From: Bacteroidota bacterium
GTDB lineage: Bacteria; Bacteroidota; Bacteroidia; Sphingobacteriales; Sphingobacteriaceae
DNA: 62,636 bases
NCBI GenBank assembly: GCA_013288235.1
Contig: JABDCF010000007.1
Location: 1 to 62,636, forward strand
Reading direction: 5' to 3'
Below the pieces are notes generated by a model. That model searched no databases and was not told the origin of the DNA. It worked only from the letters and a program-made list of their open reading frames with translations. The position numbers and the translations under genes were made by a program. Of this stretch, positions 36,501 to 45,025 are shown piece after piece. The stretch's first letter is position 1; every line of letters starts with the position of its first letter.

Positions 36501-36796
36501 TAGAATATTGCAGCTTTTCCATTGGCATCTTTAAACCCCTGGTGTCCGTTTCCTGCAATCGTAGTTACCTGCCCATACGCGCCGACTGGTACCGCGCCAC
36601 CGGTATTGGTTGGCGCCAAAGGGGCTATTGGTGCGTTTAATGGATAAGTTTGCGGGCTTGAATACGTAATGGCAGGCGCCTGAGCAAAAGCAGCCCCCCA
36701 TTTAACAGTAAACAAAACTCCAATAAAAAAGATGGATAAAAGCTTATTGCAGTTAAAAGCTCTGGAATTTTTTAAAATACTGCAATAATTAAACAT
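33569..36796 (-). CDS. NHL-repeat/Ig-like protein with type IX secretion type B sorting domain
   Basis: A 1075-residue secreted protein. After a signal peptide (near AFAQAP) come about six NHL propeller repeats (residues ~75-395, for example GLALDKSGNLYVSDTYNNRIRKI). A putative Ig domain (GLTFDSTTGIIGGTP) and Big_2-like repeats (TVDSYGLLHVIAPGVTTITA) follow, then several Ig/PKD-like repeats built on YQWQVNG and DGDVITC. The gliding-motility-type C-terminal domain (IFNTFTPNGDGVNDTWDIP ... GTYYYVIDLKNGK) is the T9SS type B signal. Expected to be surface-attached or released; adhesion is the likely role but unproven. Confidence 0.92.
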   Translation of the reverse strand: MFNYCSILKNSRAFNCNKLLSIFFIGVLFTVKWGAAFAQAPAITYSSPQTYPLNAPIAPLAPTNTGGAVPVGAYGQVTTIAGNGHQGFKDANGKAAIFYSPEGLALDKSGNLYVSDTYNNRIRKIAPGGMVTTFAGSGLQGSADGGSTFASFNVPIGLAMDATGDLYVADSGNHTIRMVTPSGFVSTFAGSGNIGRNDGMGIFASFNGPYGIAIDAANNLYVTDAGNNEVRMITPTGYVSTLAGGVGGTYVNGPGTLARFDGILGIAIDKAGNLYVDDEGNLCIREITPSGVVSTFAGNGATGPLSTLLIEDGPALDNSGNVYLTDMFNNQIDEITTAGVFSIIAGSGKIGSADGLGKAASFSGPQSALADNAGNLYITDAGNNLIRKITLTGYSINKPLPPGLTFDSTTGIIGGTPTAASPPTDYTVTATNASGISSTIVNIQTGLSGTLLPSIITFPPPILVLDANDDYNPHATSTNTETPIIYTSSDPSVATVDSYGLLHVIAPGVTTITATQSGDANYSPAVPVTEILYVTETQVIQFLTFSPVNTCDSDFPVEAASSNPTIPLTYSSSNPAVATISADGTIHIVGVGTTTITIYQGGNSLYTPAPPQSQLLTVTSPVPPIITIAYNNSSGICAGTPVTFKATVTNGNADILYAWQVNGEYMFGNTSSITLPSLKTTDIVQCTATNNGPCPVSATSNTITGVNILPYTTPSIVIQSSAAVPVCSSTLITFTATPTDGGANPAYQWQVNGANAGTNSATFASNTLNDGDVITCLLTNNGGQCLTASQVVSNTIKVGIIPTPTLVPTVTITPDGYGACVGMSLTYTATTTNAGSTPTYQWQVNGQDAGTNAATFTSSTLNTGDKITCTITSSLNCSVATATSNTASLTADAYTTNSVIITSTAVNNIISPNQPVTFTAKTAYTTSGTTTVAYQWQVNNVNAGINSPFFTTNSLKNDDVITCIITTTGKCIASPVVFSNPIEILVITPVIIFNTFTPNGDGVNDTWDIPSLAAYTGCTVNIFNRYGLLVYNSVGYPKSWDGTFEGKPLPSGTYYYVIDLKNGKKPLSGPVTILR

Positions 36797-37046
36797 GATC
36801 GAATGAGCGGTTTAGTTGGTTTATAGCGTTTTTACTTTGTCCGTAAAAGTATTTACATAACATATGTAATCTTGTTCAAAAATAGACTTTTTTTGAGAGT
36901 TTTTATATTTCATATTGCCGGAGTTATTTATTTTCAGGCACTTGTCGCATGAGTTGCCGCATCGATTTAAAAACTATTACTGCATTCCAAATTTTACCCT
37001 CCAATTAATAATCCTTTTTTAACTTGCAGCGTTATAACTATTAATT

Positions 37047-38312
37047 ATGCACGGAAGCGGTTTCATAAAAATATTTTTGATCATTACGGCAATCAGTTTG
37101 TTGTTCGACTGGTATGTTTTTGCAGGATTAAAAACTTTTACAAACAATTGGCAATCCAGTAGATTACGCAACCTGGTAACTTTTGGATACCTGGTTATTT
37201 CCGTTGGGGTAACCCTGTTATTTATCCTTGGTTTTAACAGCTTTAGCACCGCAAAGGGCATGACGCCCTTTCACGAGTGGGTGCTCAGTATATTCTTAAC
37301 CTTCTTTTTCACCAAGCTGTTTTTTATCCTCGTTTTGTTTTTGGGCGATATAGTGCGGTTCTTTTATGGGATAATAAACAATATTGTAAAGCCGAAAGGT
37401 AAGGTTATCAAGCCGTTTTTCCCGGCAAGGCGCAAGTTTATCAGCGAAATTGCCATACTGGTGGCTGCGGTACCATTTACGAGTTTTTTTTATGCGATGC
37501 TGAAAGGCAAATACGATTACAGGCTGCACCGGGAAACCATTTATTTTGATGACCTGCCCGATGCCTTTGACGGCTTCACTATAACGCAGATATCCGATAT
37601 CCATTCGGGCAGCTTCGATAATACCGAGGCCGTGCAAAGAGGCATTGATATGGCAAAAGCGCAAAAAAGCGACCTGTTTGTTTTTACAGGCGACCTTGTG
37701 AACAATGCCGCATGGGAGATCGAGCCATATTTAAGCCGTTTTAGCCAGCTTAAAGCGCCTTACGGGCAATTCTCCATCCTGGGCAACCATGACTATGGCG
37801 ATTATATTCATTGGGACAGCGAGGCTGAAAAGGCCGCTAACCTTGATAAGTTAAAAGAACATCACAAAACACTCGGTTACAGGCTGCTGCTTGATGAAAA
37901 CGTGGTGATTGAAAAAGACGGTCAGAAACTATCCCTCATTGGCGTACAAAATTGGGGGCGCGGGTTTATACAGATCGGCAACCTTGATAAAGCTTTAGAG
38001 GGCGTGGATAAAGATGCTTTTAAAATACTATTATCCCACGATCCTACCCATTGGGAAGAGAAAGTGCGGTTTAACCCGACAACCATCCACCTAACCCTTG
38101 CCGGCCACACCCACGGCGCACAGTTTGGCGTTGAAACAGCCCATTTCAGGTGGAGCCCGGTACAATACCGCTACCTTGACTGGGCGGGGCTTATCAATGA
38201 AAAGAACCGGTACCTTTATGTGAACCGCGGATTTGGCTTTTTAGCATTTTCGGGGAGATTGGGGATATGGCCGGAGATAACGGTTATTACTTTGAAGAAG
38301 AAAATGGCGTGA
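37047..38312 (+). CDS. Membrane-anchored metallophosphoesterase
   Basis: A 421-residue protein with four hydrophobic segments in the first ~150 residues and a C-terminal calcineurin-like phosphoesterase domain. All metal motifs are present: DIHSG, FTGDLVNN, LGNHDYG, LLSHDPTHW and LAGHTHG. Members of this YkuE/YaeI-like architecture act on UDP-sugar lipids or unknown phosphoesters; the substrate here is unknown. It is preceded by an A/T-rich 250-bp gap. Confidence 0.9.
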   Translation: MHGSGFIKIFLIITAISLLFDWYVFAGLKTFTNNWQSSRLRNLVTFGYLVISVGVTLLFILGFNSFSTAKGMTPFHEWVLSIFLTFFFTKLFFILVLFLGDIVRFFYGIINNIVKPKGKVIKPFFPARRKFISEIAILVAAVPFTSFFYAMLKGKYDYRLHRETIYFDDLPDAFDGFTITQISDIHSGSFDNTEAVQRGIDMAKAQKSDLFVFTGDLVNNAAWEIEPYLSRFSQLKAPYGQFSILGNHDYGDYIHWDSEAEKAANLDKLKEHHKTLGYRLLLDENVVIEKDGQKLSLIGVQNWGRGFIQIGNLDKALEGVDKDAFKILLSHDPTHWEEKVRFNPTTIHLTLAGHTHGAQFGVETAHFRWSPVQYRYLDWAGLINEKNRYLYVNRGFGFLAFSGRLGIWPEITVITLKKKMA

Positions 38313-38336
38313 TAATTTCGGAATTCGGATTTTCGT

Positions 38337-38352
38337 CCCAATAGCTATCGGG
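38337..38352. repeat. TAGCTATCGGG palindrome copy
   Basis: CCCAATAGCTATCGGG, a near-perfect palindrome inside a GATTTCGGATT-type low-complexity gap. The same core is found at 25840-25855 and 41516-41531. Confidence 0.55.
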
Positions 38353-38421
38353 ATCGGATTTATAGATCATCAATTCATACTGGCACGGTTTAAGCTATTA
38401 AACACTTAAATAACATCTGCC

Positions 38422-38646
38422 ATGCCAGCATCAAATCAAAAAAGAATAGGTAAACGCCCTGTAAAAAAGCAGGTTAGCACCACAGATACCCTGCACGATA
38501 CCTGGGCGGTGATGAAACCGTTTGTACACTTTTCGGTAAAGGCGATGAAGGTTTTAGCCCATGCACTGATTTTCGTCGTAAAAAACATCCCGAAACCTGA
38601 AGAGCATAAACCGGCCTCAAAAAGCAATAAAGTGATTAAGATTTGA
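38422..38646 (+). CDS. Small hypothetical protein
   Basis: A 74-residue basic protein I do not recognise. A hydrophobic helix (about residues 34-55, FVHFSVKAMKVLAHALIFVV) is flanked by Lys-rich ends. It is alone on its strand in a region rich in repeats. Codon use and start context do not decide whether it is real, so it is kept as tentative. Confidence 0.45.
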   Translation: MPASNQKRIGKRPVKKQVSTTDTLHDTWAVMKPFVHFSVKAMKVLAHALIFVVKNIPKPEEHKPASKSNKVIKI

Positions 38647-38676
38647 TTTCGGAATTTCAATGTCGAATTTATTTTT

Positions 38677-38716
38677 TAAAGTCTCCCCCACCGGGGGAGA
38701 TTTAGAGGGGGCTGAT
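38677..38716. repeat. CCCCCACCGGGGG intergenic hairpin
   Basis: A short inverted repeat (CTCCCCCACCGGGGGAG) followed by TTTAGAGGGGGC, the CCCTCTCC/CTCCCCC family that recurs near 30.7 and 49.6 kb. A terminator role is plausible. Confidence 0.5.
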
Positions 38717-38721
38717 AGAGC

Positions 38722-38904
38722 TTAATGCAGTACAAACACCGCCGATGGAAAATCCTTATCATCAAAAATCTCCTTTAAGCCAATTACCTGGCTTGGCGTA
38801 TCAACTATCATTACCTGTTTGCTCTGAAGCTTCGTAAGCGGCAAAAACTAAAAGCAATAAGCAGTTAAAACGGCAAGCTTTATTTTTAGAATAGCAGGTT
38901 TCAT
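38722..38904 (-). pseudogene. Remnant of a secreted protein gene
   Basis: Read leftward from an ATG at 38902-38904 the frame gives a signal-like start (MKPAILKIKLAVLTAYCF). A TAG at 38848-38850 follows, then 41 more codons (FLPLTKLQSKQVMIVDTPSQ, then a stretch ending AVFVLH) and a stop. The DTPSQVIGLKEIFDD segment loosely recalls the region before the thioredoxin domain in TlpA-like proteins. It looks like a truncated, decayed 5' end; identity is uncertain. Confidence 0.4.
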
Positions 38905-39039
38905 AATGGGGTTTCATTGAGTTAAAAATACGCATTGTACAACGTTTTAAACCTTGAAATTTGTTTGAAAATGATTTTTATGGAAATTATGTTTAAACAT
39001 TAAATTTTTGTTATTTGTGCTTATCAAACGCCCTTTATC

Positions 39040-40668
39040 ATGCACAGAAGAAATTTTTTAAAAACAAGTTCGGTAGCAAGTTTAACCTTAGGCACATTGG
39101 CCGTAAGTTCGTGTACTTCACCAACATCCGATAAAAAGGATGGTGACGAAAACAAGACAGCGAAACCTGATGATTTCGCGTTAAATGAGGTAACCATTGA
39201 TACCCTTCAGCAAAAAATGCAAAGCAAGGAATATACTTCACGGTCGATTACCGAATTGTACTTAAAACGCATAAACGACATCGATAAAAACGGCCCGAAG
39301 CTAAATGCGGTAATTGAGCTGAACCCCGATGCCCTTGATATTGCCGATGCAATGGACAAAGAGCGCGCAAACGGCAAAGTGCGCGGGCCTTTGCATGGCA
39401 TCCCGGTTTTGATAAAGGACAACATAACAACAGGCGATAAAATGCATACGACCGCAGGGGCACTTGCTATTGCTGACAATATTATGAAAGATGATGCTTT
39501 CATCGCTAAAAAACTTCGGGATGCAGGTGCGGTATTGCTTGGCAAGACCAATTTAAGCGAATGGGCAAATTTCAGGTCGACACACTCCACCAGCGCCTGG
39601 AGCAGTCGCGGCGGCCAAACCAAGTGCCCGTGTGTTTTAGATAGAAACCCAAGCGGGTCGAGCGCTGGTTCGGGGTCGGCGGCATCAGCCAATTTATGTG
39701 CAATAGCTATCGGGACTGAAACGGATGGCTCTATCGTATCGCCATCATCGGTAAACGGGCTGGTAGGTATCAAACCAACCGTCGGCTTATGGAGCCGGAC
39801 AGGCATCATACCCATATCAAAAACACAGGATACCGCTGGCCCAATGGCGCGCACCGTAAGGGATGCTGCCATTTTATTGGGCGCATTGGCTGGCGCCGAT
39901 CCGAAGGATAGCTATACCGCCGCAAGCCAGGGGAAAACTGAATCGGATTACACCAAATTTTTAGATGCAAACGGATTGCAAGGCAAACGCATCGGGATTG
40001 AAAAAGATGCCATGAAAATTAGCCCTGCCATGGACCCAATATTTAAAGAAGCGATCGATCTGCTAAAAAGCAAAGGCGCTACCATTGTTGAGGTGGAACT
40101 GTACAAACAACTGAAACCAATTGGCCAATCTTCGTTTGCCGTATTGCTGTATGAGTTTAAAGATGGCCTGAACCAATATTTAAGCGGCGCAAATTCAAAA
40201 ATGAAATCGCTGGCTGATGTAATTGCTTTTAATAAACAAAATGAGGCCAAGGCCATGCCATTTTTTAAGCAGGAAATTTTAGAACAAGCCCAGGCAAAAG
40301 GCGGCCTTGACGCAAAAGAATACCTGGATGCAATTGCTAAAACCACCGGTATTACCCGCAAGGCCATCGATACCATAATGAAACAAAATAACCTGGACGC
40401 CATTGCAGCGCCAACAAACGGTTTTGCTGTTTGTATCGACCTGGTCAATGGCGACTATGATAACGGTTTCTCATTTTCGGGCCCGGCTGCTATGGCTGGC
40501 TACCCGCATATTACCGTGCCGATGGGCTATTTTAATGAACTGCCGGTTGGTTTGTCGTTCATCAGCACGCCTTATAAAGAAGGTGATATTATAAAGCTGG
40601 GCTACGCGTATGAACAGGCCTCCAAGAAAAGGATGGCGCCGAAATTTAAGGTGGATTTGTTTGGATAA
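39040..40668 (+). CDS. Amidase signature family enzyme, Tat-exported lipoprotein
   Basis: A 542-residue amidase hydrolysing C-N amide bonds. The N-terminus MHRRNFLKTSSV carries a twin-arginine motif and is followed by SSC at Cys25, suggesting Tat export and lipidation. The Ser-cisSer-Lys triad is intact: Lys in PVLIKDNI, cis-Ser in NPSGSSAGSGSA and nucleophile Ser in GSIVSPSS. The AIGTETDGS motif is conserved. Such periplasmic amidases are often annotated GatA-like, but this is not part of a GatCAB set. It is followed by a large intergenic inverted repeat. Confidence 0.92.
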   Translation: MHRRNFLKTSSVASLTLGTLAVSSCTSPTSDKKDGDENKTAKPDDFALNEVTIDTLQQKMQSKEYTSRSITELYLKRINDIDKNGPKLNAVIELNPDALDIADAMDKERANGKVRGPLHGIPVLIKDNITTGDKMHTTAGALAIADNIMKDDAFIAKKLRDAGAVLLGKTNLSEWANFRSTHSTSAWSSRGGQTKCPCVLDRNPSGSSAGSGSAASANLCAIAIGTETDGSIVSPSSVNGLVGIKPTVGLWSRTGIIPISKTQDTAGPMARTVRDAAILLGALAGADPKDSYTAASQGKTESDYTKFLDANGLQGKRIGIEKDAMKISPAMDPIFKEAIDLLKSKGATIVEVELYKQLKPIGQSSFAVLLYEFKDGLNQYLSGANSKMKSLADVIAFNKQNEAKAMPFFKQEILEQAQAKGGLDAKEYLDAIAKTTGITRKAIDTIMKQNNLDAIAAPTNGFAVCIDLVNGDYDNGFSFSGPAAMAGYPHITVPMGYFNELPVGLSFISTPYKEGDIIKLGYAYEQASKKRMAPKFKVDLFG

Positions 40669-40699
40669 GATTGATAATCTTTTTTACCTTCTTTATCGC

Positions 40700-40848
40700 T
40701 TGCGATAGAGAGGGTCAGCGAACGGAGTGACGCTGGGGTGAGTCAAAGCGCCAATGCATTTGCGCCAATGCCGCTCGTAGAGTTTACTCACCCGGTCTTT
40801 GCTTCGCTCGACCACCCTCTCTTCGCCTGCGGCGGAAAGAGGGGTAAA
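40700..40848. terminator. Large inverted repeat between convergent genes
   Basis: The left arm around AGAGAGGGTCAGCGAACGG and GGGGTGAGT pairs with the right arm ACTCACCC ... GACCACCCTCTCTT. It belongs to the CCCTCTC family and lies between the amidase and DUF1003 stops, so it probably ends both transcripts. Confidence 0.55.
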
Positions 40849-40873
40849 AAGTATTTCTTAAAAAATAAATTTT

Positions 40874-41329
40874 TCAAGCCTTCTTTTCCAAATCCTGCAA
40901 AATTTGCAGTATGATCTTATTTTGATATTCGAGGTGTGATAGAATCGTTTCTATCTCAAACTCTGCTTTGGTATTTATATTAAGGTCGGCTTCTGCCCTT
41001 AGATCGGCTGCCTTTGCCTGTACATTCTGGCCGATCATAATCAGCGGCATTAAAAAAAGCTGTATCATATTTGAGATAAACAGCCAAAGCACAAAGCCGG
41101 GGAACGGATCGAACCTTGCTTCTTTTGGCGCAAACATGTTCCATCCAAGCCATATAGCTGTCCATGAAAAAATGATAATAAAAAAGCCCATGCTGCCTAC
41201 ATGGTCGGTTATCCAGCAAGCAATGTTATCCAGGGTAGAAGGTTTAATTTTATCCTTTACCGCCGGTTTTACCAGGGCTAATCTTTTCTTTTTAAACTCT
41301 TCGAGAGATATTGGGGCTTTGGTTTCCAT
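40874..41329 (-). CDS. DUF1003 membrane protein
   Basis: A 151-residue DUF1003 protein. Two transmembrane helices (about 50-70 and 88-108) are separated by the family motif WNMFAPKEARFDPFPGF. A hydrophilic helical tail follows (NVQAKAADLRAEADLNIN). The function of the family is unknown to me. A shorter paralogue lies at 53728-54141. Confidence 0.85.
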   Translation of the reverse strand: METKAPISLEEFKKKRLALVKPAVKDKIKPSTLDNIACWITDHVGSMGFFIIIFSWTAIWLGWNMFAPKEARFDPFPGFVLWLFISNMIQLFLMPLIMIGQNVQAKAADLRAEADLNINTKAEFEIETILSHLEYQNKIILQILQDLEKKA

Positions 41330-41515
41330 GTTTTTTTATGATTTTATCAATAGTTTTCCAATTTAATTTGCCTGATTTAAACAGGTTTAGTGTTGTTATT
41401 TAACAAATATATAATTATCAAACTATCCGGGGTAAAATAATAGACATATAATATTTAGCCATCAATGGTTAGTTATGATGACTAAGTTTTTATTTAATTT
41501 GCAAAGCAAACTGCT

Positions 41516-41531
41516 CCCGGTAGCTATCGGG
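41516..41531. repeat. TAGCTATCGGG palindrome copy
   Basis: CCCGGTAGCTATCGGG, one mismatch from the perfect palindrome, 18 bp before the DUF72 start codon, within its probable 5' leader. Confidence 0.5.
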
Positions 41532-41549
41532 ACCACAAACTAACATACT

Positions 41550-42464
41550 ATGGAATTTGGACGTGTAACCCCTGCGGAATTAAATGAAGTTGACTTTACA
41601 CTTCCGCCTGATCCTGAATTAACAATAAAAACTTTAAAGGCTGCAAAAAACGGACAACCTTTACAGGTACACGTAGGCTGCGCCAAATGGGGACGTAAGG
41701 AATGGCTGGGTAAAATCTATCCGCTTAAAACCAAAGAAGCAAGTTTTTTAGATGAGTACGTAAAGCATTTTGACTGCATTGAGTTAAATGCCACGTTCTA
41801 TAATATTTACGGGCCGGAAACTATTGCCAAATGGAAAGACAAGGCAGCCACAAACCCAGGTTTTAAGTTTTGCCCAAAGTTTGCGCAAAACATTACGCAT
41901 ATACGTCGTTTAAAAAATGCCGAAGAGATAACTACCAAATATTACGAAGGCATTATGGCTTTCGGCGACAACCTGGGGCCATTATTTTTGCAGGTCGGCG
42001 ATAATTTTACACCAAAAAGCTTTCCTGATTTAAAAGCTTACCTTGAAAATTTACCAAAAGATGTCCCCGTATTTTTAGAGCTGCGGCATAAAGAATGGTT
42101 TGCCTCGCCCGAATTTCGTGATCAGATTTTTAACCAACTGCACCAGCTTAATATTGGGGCGGTAATAACTGATGCTTCCGGCCGCAGGGATGTGGTGCAT
42201 ATGGAACTGCCTACACCTCATGCTTTTATCCGTTTTGTGGGCAACAGCCTCCATCCTACCGATTATGCCCGTATTGATGAATGGGTTGAACGCATAAAAC
42301 AATGGCAGCAAATGGGCCTGCAATCGGTATGGTTTTTTATGCACCAGCACGATGAACGCTATTCGCCCGAGTTAGCGGATTATACGGTTGAACAAATGAA
42401 TAAACACCTCGGCACACACCTGTTGCGACCGCAATTTATTGACAGGGATAAAGGTCTATTTTGA
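41550..42464 (+). CDS. DUF72 domain protein
   Basis: A 304-residue DUF72 (YecE-like) protein with a TIM-barrel-type fold. Recognisable stretches are VGCAKWGRKEWLGKIYP, FDCIELNATFYNIYGPETI, FKFCPKFAQNITH, PVFLELRHKEW and VWFFMHQHDERYSPELA. The family resembles phosphate- or metal-binding TIM barrels, but its reaction is not known. It converges on the DUF1345 gene, with a hairpin spanning both stop codons. Confidence 0.88.
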   Translation: MEFGRVTPAELNEVDFTLPPDPELTIKTLKAAKNGQPLQVHVGCAKWGRKEWLGKIYPLKTKEASFLDEYVKHFDCIELNATFYNIYGPETIAKWKDKAATNPGFKFCPKFAQNITHIRRLKNAEEITTKYYEGIMAFGDNLGPLFLQVGDNFTPKSFPDLKAYLENLPKDVPVFLELRHKEWFASPEFRDQIFNQLHQLNIGAVITDASGRRDVVHMELPTPHAFIRFVGNSLHPTDYARIDEWVERIKQWQQMGLQSVWFFMHQHDERYSPELADYTVEQMNKHLGTHLLRPQFIDRDKGLF

Positions 42465-42546
42465 CTAAGATCAAACGGATTTATGGATTTTAGGATGAAG
42501 ATCCAAAGAAAAATCCTATCATCCTAAAATCCTGAAAATCTTAGTC
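42463..42546. terminator. Hairpin spanning two convergent stop codons
   Basis: The arms start GACTAAGATCAAACGG and end AATCTTAGTC, with GGATTTTAGGATGA-type inner words. The feet of the stem lie at the DUF72 and DUF1345 stop codons, the same vocabulary as the promoter-side repeat at 31279-31365. Confidence 0.6.
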
Positions 42547-43238
42547 TATGCCACCATACCCGATACCACATTGATACTCAATGCCAGTATAGCTGTATTA
42601 AAGGCAAATGACATCAGTGCATGCATGATACACACGCGGCGTATGCGGCGCGAAGTAATATTTACATCGGATACCTGGAAGGTCATGCCAACAATGAAGG
42701 AAAAATAAACAAAATCCAGGTAGTCGGGCTGCTGTCTGCCTGGAAACTGCAGGCCACCAACAGCTTTGGTTTCCCCGTCAGTATCCACATCCGGATCGTA
42801 GTATAAATGGGCATACCTTAAAGTGTAAATGGTGTGCAGTAAAAACCACGAGATGATCACAGCGCCGATCGCCAATAAAATGTGTTCATTTTTAGCTGCT
42901 TCATTCAGGCCTTTGGTTGATTTTAATAAATATACTATGGCGCCTAAGCTTACAACCGATGCCGTTGTAATAAATGCAAAAAGGAAGGTACGGCTGGAAT
43001 CCTGCAGCTTCGCAATCTTCCTGACTTCCAATGGGTGGGACGAAAATATAATTATCCAGTTCAATATAATTACAGTCAACGCGCATCCGATCCATACCAC
43101 CAAAATTAAAGCCGGCGTTTTTATTTTGCCATTCAGCAGGAAAAAGACAATTGCGCTAACTGTTAAAGCCATCATTAGGCGGTAATGGGCATCTAAACGG
43201 AAGAAAAATCGCCTATCGGTTTTTATAGTTCTTGACAT
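42546..43238 (-). CDS. DUF1345 membrane protein
   Basis: A 230-residue DUF1345 protein with about five hydrophobic segments (near 20-35, 45-65, 90-110, 125-140 and 205-225). The conserved stretch YLDFVYFSFIVGMTFQVSDV is present. Its function is not established. It is downstream of ywbE and argH on the same strand, with about 90 bp to the ywbE stop. Confidence 0.85.
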   Translation of the reverse strand: MSRTIKTDRRFFFRLDAHYRLMMALTVSAIVFFLLNGKIKTPALILVVWIGCALTVIILNWIIIFSSHPLEVRKIAKLQDSSRTFLFAFITTASVVSLGAIVYLLKSTKGLNEAAKNEHILLAIGAVIISWFLLHTIYTLRYAHLYYDPDVDTDGETKAVGGLQFPGRQQPDYLDFVYFSFIVGMTFQVSDVNITSRRIRRVCIMHALMSFAFNTAILALSINVVSGMVA

Positions 43239-43330
43239 GGTTTAAAATTAGTACTGTAAGTTTAAAAGATGAATGTAAGTATTAAAAGACAAACCGGAAA
43301 TCTGAAGCTGAATTTTATTTAACTAATAAA

Positions 43331-43528
43331 CTATTCTTCCACTATTTCAATTACCCGGCCAACCTGGCCATCTTCAAGCCTTACTTTTATACCACGGGAA
43401 TGATAGGATGAACTGGTAAGCATATCTTTTACGATGCCACGCGTTTTTTTGCCGGAGCGTTGGTCTTTTTTAAGGATGATATCAACTTCCAGGCCGGGGT
43501 AAATATCGCTTCGGTTTTGTCCGTTCAT
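43331..43528 (-). CDS. ywbE: YwbE family protein
   Basis: A 65-residue YwbE protein, nearly all of it the conserved domain: RSDIYPGLEVDIILKKDQ, GIVKDMLTSSSYHSRGIKV and GQVGRVIEI. It is probably a small SH3-like beta barrel; its role is unknown. It lies about 85 bp downstream of argH on the same strand. Confidence 0.88.
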   Translation of the reverse strand: MNGQNRSDIYPGLEVDIILKKDQRSGKKTRGIVKDMLTSSSYHSRGIKVRLEDGQVGRVIEIVEE

Positions 43529-43612
43529 GTTATTTTTATGATTTCACAGATTATATATTGATTTCACCGATTGTTATTTAGGATTACACCGATTGTGGGT
43601 TGATTTCACCGA
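43529..43612. repeat. Direct repeats between argH and ywbE
   Basis: Four spaced copies of a GATTTCACCGATT-like word (GATTTCACAGATT, GATTTCACCGATT, GATTACACCGATT, GATTTCACCGATT) with no clear complementary arm. The spacer belongs to the low-complexity intergenic class but as direct rather than inverted repeats. Confidence 0.5.
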
Positions 43613-44947
43613 TTAGGAAACTAAATTATTTATGGCCTTCTCAATCTTCTCAAAATCAAAGCTCTTTATCACCTTATCAAACGCCACCGTTATCTCCTCA
43701 TTTCCCAAATTGCCAATACTGCCCTCGTGGGTGTGGTTTACCTGTTTATCGGGTTTAAACTCACCTTTTTCAATAGCAGCGCCAACTTGTTTGTAGGCGT
43801 CGCGGAATGGAGTGCCGCTTAATACAAGGTGGTTAACTTCTTCCACGCTAAACAGGTAGGCATATTTAGGGTCGCTTAAAATATCAGTGTTAACAGTTAT
43901 GTTTTGCAGCATGAAGGTTGCCATGTGCAGGCAATTTTTTAAATCTGTAAAAGCCGGGAACAATAGTTCTTTTAATAATTGTAGCTCGCGGTGATAGCCG
44001 GATGGCAGGTTGGTGGTCATCATGGCCACATCATTTGGCAGGGCCTGTAGGCGGTTGCATTTGCCGCGCATTATCTCCCAAACGTCCGGGTTCTTTTTGT
44101 GGGGCATAATGCTGCTGCCGGTGGTTAATGTATCCGGGTAGCTTACAAATGCAAAGTTTTGGCTTAAATATAATGCCTGGTCCATGGCCATTTTAGCCAA
44201 TGTGGCGGCTATAGATGATAATGCCTGCGCTATAACCCTTTCAGTTTTACCGCGACCCATTTGGGCGTAAACAACGTTATAATTCAGGCTTTCGAAACCT
44301 AATAGCTTCGTTGTTAAGGCACGATTGAGCGGGAACGATGAGCCATAGCCTGCTGCCGAGCCTAAGGGATTTTTATTGGTGATCTTCCAGGCGGCCAAAA
44401 CCATTTCCAGGTCGTCGGCCAAGCTCTCGGCGTAAGCGCCAAACCAAAGGCCGAATGACGACGGCATGGCTACCTGTAAATGCGTATAGCCAGGCAGTAA
44501 TACATCCTTATGCTTTTCGCTTAACACGATCAACTGGCGAAATAACGTTTCTGTTTCTTCAACTACCTGTTGCAATTCGTGCCTGAAAAATAGTTTCAGG
44601 TCAACTAATACCTGGTCGTTGCGCGAGCGGCCGCTGTGTATTTTCTTACCGGCATCGCCGATGCGTTGGGTAAGCAGAAGCTCAACCTGCGAGTGTACGT
44701 CTTCAACCTCCGGTTGGATGATAAATTCACCCGCCTCAATATCGCGGTATATGTTTTTTAATTCCTTCTGGACCAATTGCAGGTCCTCTGCACTCATCAA
44801 GCCAATTGATTCCAGCATTTGGGTATGCGCCAGTGAGCCAAGCACATCAAAGCCCGCCATTTGCAGGTCAAACTCGCGGTCGCGTCCTACAGTAAAGTCT
44901 TCTACTAACTCATTAACGGTTACCGATTTTTGCCAGATTTTTGCCAT
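43613..44947 (-). CDS. argH: Argininosuccinate lyase
   Basis: A 444-residue ArgH, cleaving argininosuccinate to arginine and fumarate, the last step of arginine biosynthesis. The superfamily signature GSSIMPHKKNPDVWE is intact, as are GRSRNDQVLVDLKLFFRHE and PGYTHLQVAMP. The length is close to the usual 450-460. It follows the argE-like gene by 78 bp on the same strand, consistent with a Bacteroidota arginine gene cluster. Confidence 0.96.
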   Translation of the reverse strand: MAKIWQKSVTVNELVEDFTVGRDREFDLQMAGFDVLGSLAHTQMLESIGLMSAEDLQLVQKELKNIYRDIEAGEFIIQPEVEDVHSQVELLLTQRIGDAGKKIHSGRSRNDQVLVDLKLFFRHELQQVVEETETLFRQLIVLSEKHKDVLLPGYTHLQVAMPSSFGLWFGAYAESLADDLEMVLAAWKITNKNPLGSAAGYGSSFPLNRALTTKLLGFESLNYNVVYAQMGRGKTERVIAQALSSIAATLAKMAMDQALYLSQNFAFVSYPDTLTTGSSIMPHKKNPDVWEIMRGKCNRLQALPNDVAMMTTNLPSGYHRELQLLKELLFPAFTDLKNCLHMATFMLQNITVNTDILSDPKYAYLFSVEEVNHLVLSGTPFRDAYKQVGAAIEKGEFKPDKQVNHTHEGSIGNLGNEEITVAFDKVIKSFDFEKIEKAINNLVS

Positions 44948-45025
44948 TGCGCGAATTAAAATTACCCACCGCTATTACAGGGGAATGAACGCCAAACTTA
45001 CCGTTTTTAGACTAAAACTCGTAAA

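Noticed and set aside
39207..39872. A 221-residue open frame on the - strand
   Set aside because: Antisense to the amidase, whose catalytic motifs and length are complete; no independent evidence.
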